Shown here in pieces: positions 6,946 through 8,565 of a stretch of DNA of 8,565 nucleotides. The position numbers and the translations under genes are program-made. The stretch covers positions 1 to 8,565 of the forward strand of contig URWG01000077.1 of the NCBI GenBank assembly GCA_900551495.1, in the 5' to 3' direction. Below the pieces are notes generated by a model. That model had not been told where the DNA came from. It was given only the letters and a program-made list of their open reading frames with translations, and ran no database searches. The first letter of the stretch is position 1, and every line of letters starts with the position of its first letter. The DNA comes from an uncultured Eubacteriales bacterium. Its GTDB lineage: Bacteria; Bacillota; Clostridia; Oscillospirales; Oscillospiraceae.

Positions 6946-7973
6946 GACGTCTGCTGAACACGCTGTTTGTCACCTCGGAAGATGTATATTTGGCGCTGGA
7001 CGGGGAAAATATCGTGGTGCGCCGTGATAAGGAAGAGGTCGGGCGGTTTCCTCTGCATAATTTGGAGGAAATTATCTGCTTTTCCTACGCGGGTGCCTCT
7101 CCCGCGCTGATGGGCGCCTGCACAAAGCGCAACATCGGCTTGAGCTTTTGTTCTCCGAGCGGTCGGTTTTTGGCGCGGACGGCGGGCATCTCGAACGGAA
7201 ATGTGCTGCTGCGCAGAGAACAGTATCGTGCGGCGGACGATTGGGTGCGTAGCTGCCGAATCGCAAAATATATGATCTGGGGTAAGCTGTATAACTGCCG
7301 TTGGAGCATTGAACGGACCAAGCGCGATCACAAGCTCCGCATTGACGAGGAAAGATTTCGGAATTCCTCTGCCGCGATCTACGAGATTATGCCGCAGGTT
7401 TTGGACGCCGGCTCGTTGGATTCCCTGAGAGGGCTGGAGGGTGCGGCAGCTTCGGTTTATTTCGATGTTTTTGATGACATGATCTTGCGGAACAAGGATT
7501 CCTTCTTCTTTCGCGGACGAAATCGACGACCGCCGACCGACAATGTAAACGCCATGCTTTCATTTGCATACAGCTTGCTGGCGAGTAATTGCGCATCGGC
7601 GTTGGAGAGCGTCGGGCTGGATGCCTATGTCGGCTTTATGCACCGCGACCGTCCCGGCAGAACGTCGCTTGCGCTGGATCTGATGGAAGAGCTGCGACCG
7701 TGCATTGCCGACCGCTTTGTTTTGACGCTGGTCAACAATAACGTCATGCGGTCGGAGGATTTTGAAGCGGCAGAGGGCGGCGCGGTGATTATGACGGATA
7801 CGGGGCGACGAAAATTCCTGAAAAACTGGCAGGAGCGCAAGCAGGACACGATCACGCATCCGTATTTGGAAGAAAAAATGCCGTGGGGTCTGGTGCCGTA
7901 TATGCAGGCGCTGCTGCTGGCACGTTATCTGCGGGATGATCTGGACGCCTATCCGCCGTTCCTGTGGAAGTGA
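6942..7973 (+). CDS. cas1: Cas1 integrase (type I-C)
   Basis: Metal-dependent integrase of 343 residues that, as a Cas1-Cas2 complex, joins prespacers to the leader-proximal repeat. The N-terminal beta domain (about 1-85) includes TLFVTSEDVYLALDGENIVVRR, and the helical catalytic domain follows. The probable catalytic residues are E166 (SLRGLEGAAA), H234 (VGFMHRDRPGRTSLALD) and D246 (LALDLMEELRP). RPPTDNVNAMLSFAYSLL near 197-214 is a standard Cas1 segment. The start is the ATG inside the cas4 stop (ATGA overlap), with GGAGGAG (6930-6936) 5 nt upstream. An in-frame GTG at 6873 would add 23 residues that merely overlap cas4 and match no Cas1 N-terminus, so I reject it. The cas2 start follows the stop by 9 nt. 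It appears intact. Confidence 0.97.
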   Translation: MRRLLNTLFVTSEDVYLALDGENIVVRRDKEEVGRFPLHNLEEIICFSYAGASPALMGACTKRNIGLSFCSPSGRFLARTAGISNGNVLLRREQYRAADDWVRSCRIAKYMIWGKLYNCRWSIERTKRDHKLRIDEERFRNSSAAIYEIMPQVLDAGSLDSLRGLEGAAASVYFDVFDDMILRNKDSFFFRGRNRRPPTDNVNAMLSFAYSLLASNCASALESVGLDAYVGFMHRDRPGRTSLALDLMEELRPCIADRFVLTLVNNNVMRSEDFEAAEGGAVIMTDTGRRKFLKNWQERKQDTITHPYLEEKMPWGLVPYMQALLLARYLRDDLDAYPPFLWK

Positions 7974-7982
7974 GGTGCGCCT

Positions 7983-8273
7983 GTGCTGGTACTGATTTCT
8001 TATGATGTAAGTACGGAAGATGCGGAAGGTCGAAAGCGCCTCCGGCAGATTGCAAAGCAATGCGTGAATTATGGGCAGCGTGTTCAGAATTCCGTGTTTG
8101 AGTGCATTTTGGACGCCGCGCAATGCAAGCTGCTGCAGCATAAGCTGCGATCTATCATGGATGAAGAGAGAGACAGCTTGCGTTTTTACTACTTGGGCAA
8201 TCATTATGAAACAAAGGTCGAGCACTTCGGTGCAAAGGCGGGTTACAAGGCGGAGGGTGTCCTGATCGTATGA
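7983..8273 (+). CDS. cas2: Cas2, structural partner of Cas1 in spacer acquisition
   Basis: A 96-residue ferredoxin-fold protein, the normal Cas2 length. It dimerises between two Cas1 dimers and holds the prespacer. The first beta strand MLVLISYDVS ends in the conserved acidic residue D8, and RVQNSVFECILDAAQCKLL is the family's second strand and helix; YYLGN near residue 80 is also typical. The start is a GTG (7983), supported by GAGGTG (7972-7977) 5 nt upstream and by the fit of the first beta strand. The Shine-Dalgarno sequence overlaps the cas1 stop codon, so translation is likely coupled. It is the last gene of the operon. A block of RNA hairpins begins at the base after its stop. Confidence 0.95.
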   Translation: MLVLISYDVSTEDAEGRKRLRQIAKQCVNYGQRVQNSVFECILDAAQCKLLQHKLRSIMDEERDSLRFYYLGNHYETKVEHFGAKAGYKAEGVLIV

Positions 8274-8377
8274 CGGTGCGAAAGGGGAGTGTTCGGGAAT
8301 ACCCCGGCGGGTTCGCACCGAAAAAACCGCGCGTTGCGCGGAAAAACGCACCGTGCTGCCGCTGAGAAAGCGGGCAG
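8274..8377. other. Hairpin-dense block between cas2 and the leader
   Basis: Three inverted repeats follow one another directly after the cas2 stop. The first pairs CGGTGCGAA (8274-8282) with TTCGCACCG (8312-8320), a perfect 9-bp stem enclosing a smaller GGGG...CCCC hairpin. The second is CCGCGC-GTT-GCGCGG (8327-8341) flanked by A tracts on both sides. The third pairs CTGCCGCT (8356-8363) with AGCGGGCAG (8369-8377), 8 bp with one bulged G. A second copy of CGCACCG at 8347-8353 could compete with 8314-8320 for pairing with 8274-8280. On the plus strand no T tract follows any stem, so cas operon transcripts may read through towards the array. The block has no open reading frame of note. It could be the operon's structured 3' end, a small RNA or a transcription boundary; I do not recognise it. 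Confidence 0.55.
8321..8341 (-). terminator. Predicted intrinsic terminator on the minus strand
   Basis: Read on the minus strand, a stem made only of G and C (CCGCGC-AAC-GCGCGG, complement of 8341-8327) is followed at once by six Ts (complement of 8326-8321), the form of a Rho-independent terminator. The stem is short (6 bp) but very stable. It would stop antisense transcription from the leader or array before it entered cas2. On the plus strand the same stem is followed by As, so it should not end the cas mRNA. Confidence 0.55.
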
Positions 8378-8447
8378 TATCCCCAAATTAAGTATATCGT
8401 TGTACATTATGCAATAAATCATGAGGTTGACTTTGTGAATTATTGCT
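8378..8447 (+). promoter_or_regulatory. CRISPR leader
   Basis: This A+T-rich stretch of about 70 nt lies between the hairpin block and the first repeat. By position it is the leader: it should contain the signals that direct Cas1-Cas2 to the first repeat and a promoter for the precursor crRNA. I could not assign a convincing -35/-10 pair. TTGACT (8427-8432) would place its -10 inside the G+C-rich repeat, and TTGTAC (8400-8405) has no good -10 downstream. Array transcription may therefore come partly from read-through of the cas operon or from a non-consensus promoter. Confidence 0.7.
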
Positions 8448-8565
8448 GTCCCACCCCACACGGGGTGGGTGGATTGAAATAAGTTTGAGATACCTGTCCT
8501 CGGCGGAAAACTCGTCCCACCCCACACGGGGTGGGTGGATTGAAATTCGTTAATCGGCTCCCCGC
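8448..8565 (+). CRISPR. Start of a type I-C CRISPR array (two repeats, truncated by window end)
   Basis: Two identical 33-nt repeats lie at 8448-8480 and 8514-8546, 66 nt apart. One complete 33-nt spacer lies at 8481-8513 and 19 nt of a second at 8547-8565; the next repeat would begin about 8580, outside the window. Each repeat begins GTCCCACCCC and ends GGATTGAAAT. It contains a perfect 8-bp stem, CCCACCCC-ACAC-GGGGTGGG (8450-8469 in the first copy), and the 11 nt after the stem, TGGATTGAAAT, equal the 5' handle left by Cas5c cleavage. The TGGATTGAAA(T/C) end is typical of I-C repeats and gives transcription on the plus strand, the same direction as cas. The spacer at 8481 is leader-proximal and so probably the most recently acquired. 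Repeat length could be called as 32 or 33 nt with more units. Confidence 0.97.

Noticed and set aside
7560..8351. Minus-strand open frame of 263 codons antisense to cas1 and cas2
   Set aside because: It lies opposite the conserved cas1-cas2 genes, crosses the predicted minus-strand terminator and hairpin block, and has no recognisable motif.
8274..8447. A CreTA-like toxin-antitoxin RNA pair between cas2 and the array
   Set aside because: Such modules need a crRNA-like gene with a degenerate repeat. I find no sequence resembling the 33-nt repeat or its GGATTGAAAT end in this interval.

Overview
The window holds a complete type I-C (Dvulg/Csd) CRISPR-Cas locus on the plus strand, with a divergently oriented spore-protein gene at its left edge. 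The gene order is cas3 - cas5c - cas8c - cas7c - cas4 - cas1 - cas2 - leader - array, the canonical I-C layout. All seven cas genes look intact, with motifs visible in each product. The alpha/beta-type small acid-soluble spore protein (SASP) at 37-237 points to an endospore-forming Firmicute of the Clostridia type. The genes are visibly G+C-rich and the intergenic DNA A+T-rich. I cannot name a genus.

Layout. 1-36: 3' flank of the SASP gene, cut by the window edge. 37-237 (minus): SASP. 238-551: A+T-rich divergent intergenic region with a strong extended -10 promoter (TTGCAT / TGATATAAT) for the cas operon, and a perfect 10-bp palindrome just upstream of its -35. 552-8273: cas operon with overlapping or near-abutting genes, nearly every one with a good Shine-Dalgarno sequence. 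8274-8377: a compact block of hairpins between cas2 and the leader, including a likely minus-strand intrinsic terminator. 8378-8447: A+T-rich leader. 8448-8565: start of the array, with two identical 33-nt repeats, one full 33-nt spacer and part of a second; the array runs off the window.

How it works together. Cas4, Cas1 and Cas2 select and integrate spacers next to the leader. No cas6 is present; in I-C the array transcript is cut by Cas5c, and the repeat here leaves exactly the 11-nt 5' handle expected for cutting at the 3' base of its stem. Cas5c, Cas7c, Cas8c and Cas11c form the surveillance complex, and Cas3 is the recruited nuclease-helicase. Cas11c has no gene of its own: a strong Shine-Dalgarno sequence (5044-5051) and an in-frame ATG (5058) inside cas8c mark internal translation of a 129-residue small subunit.

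I found no new defence system. The least ordinary features are the internal cas11c start, the hairpin block with two competing pairing partners after cas2, a perfect 9-bp hairpin at the cas7/cas4 overlap, and the palindrome at the cas promoter.
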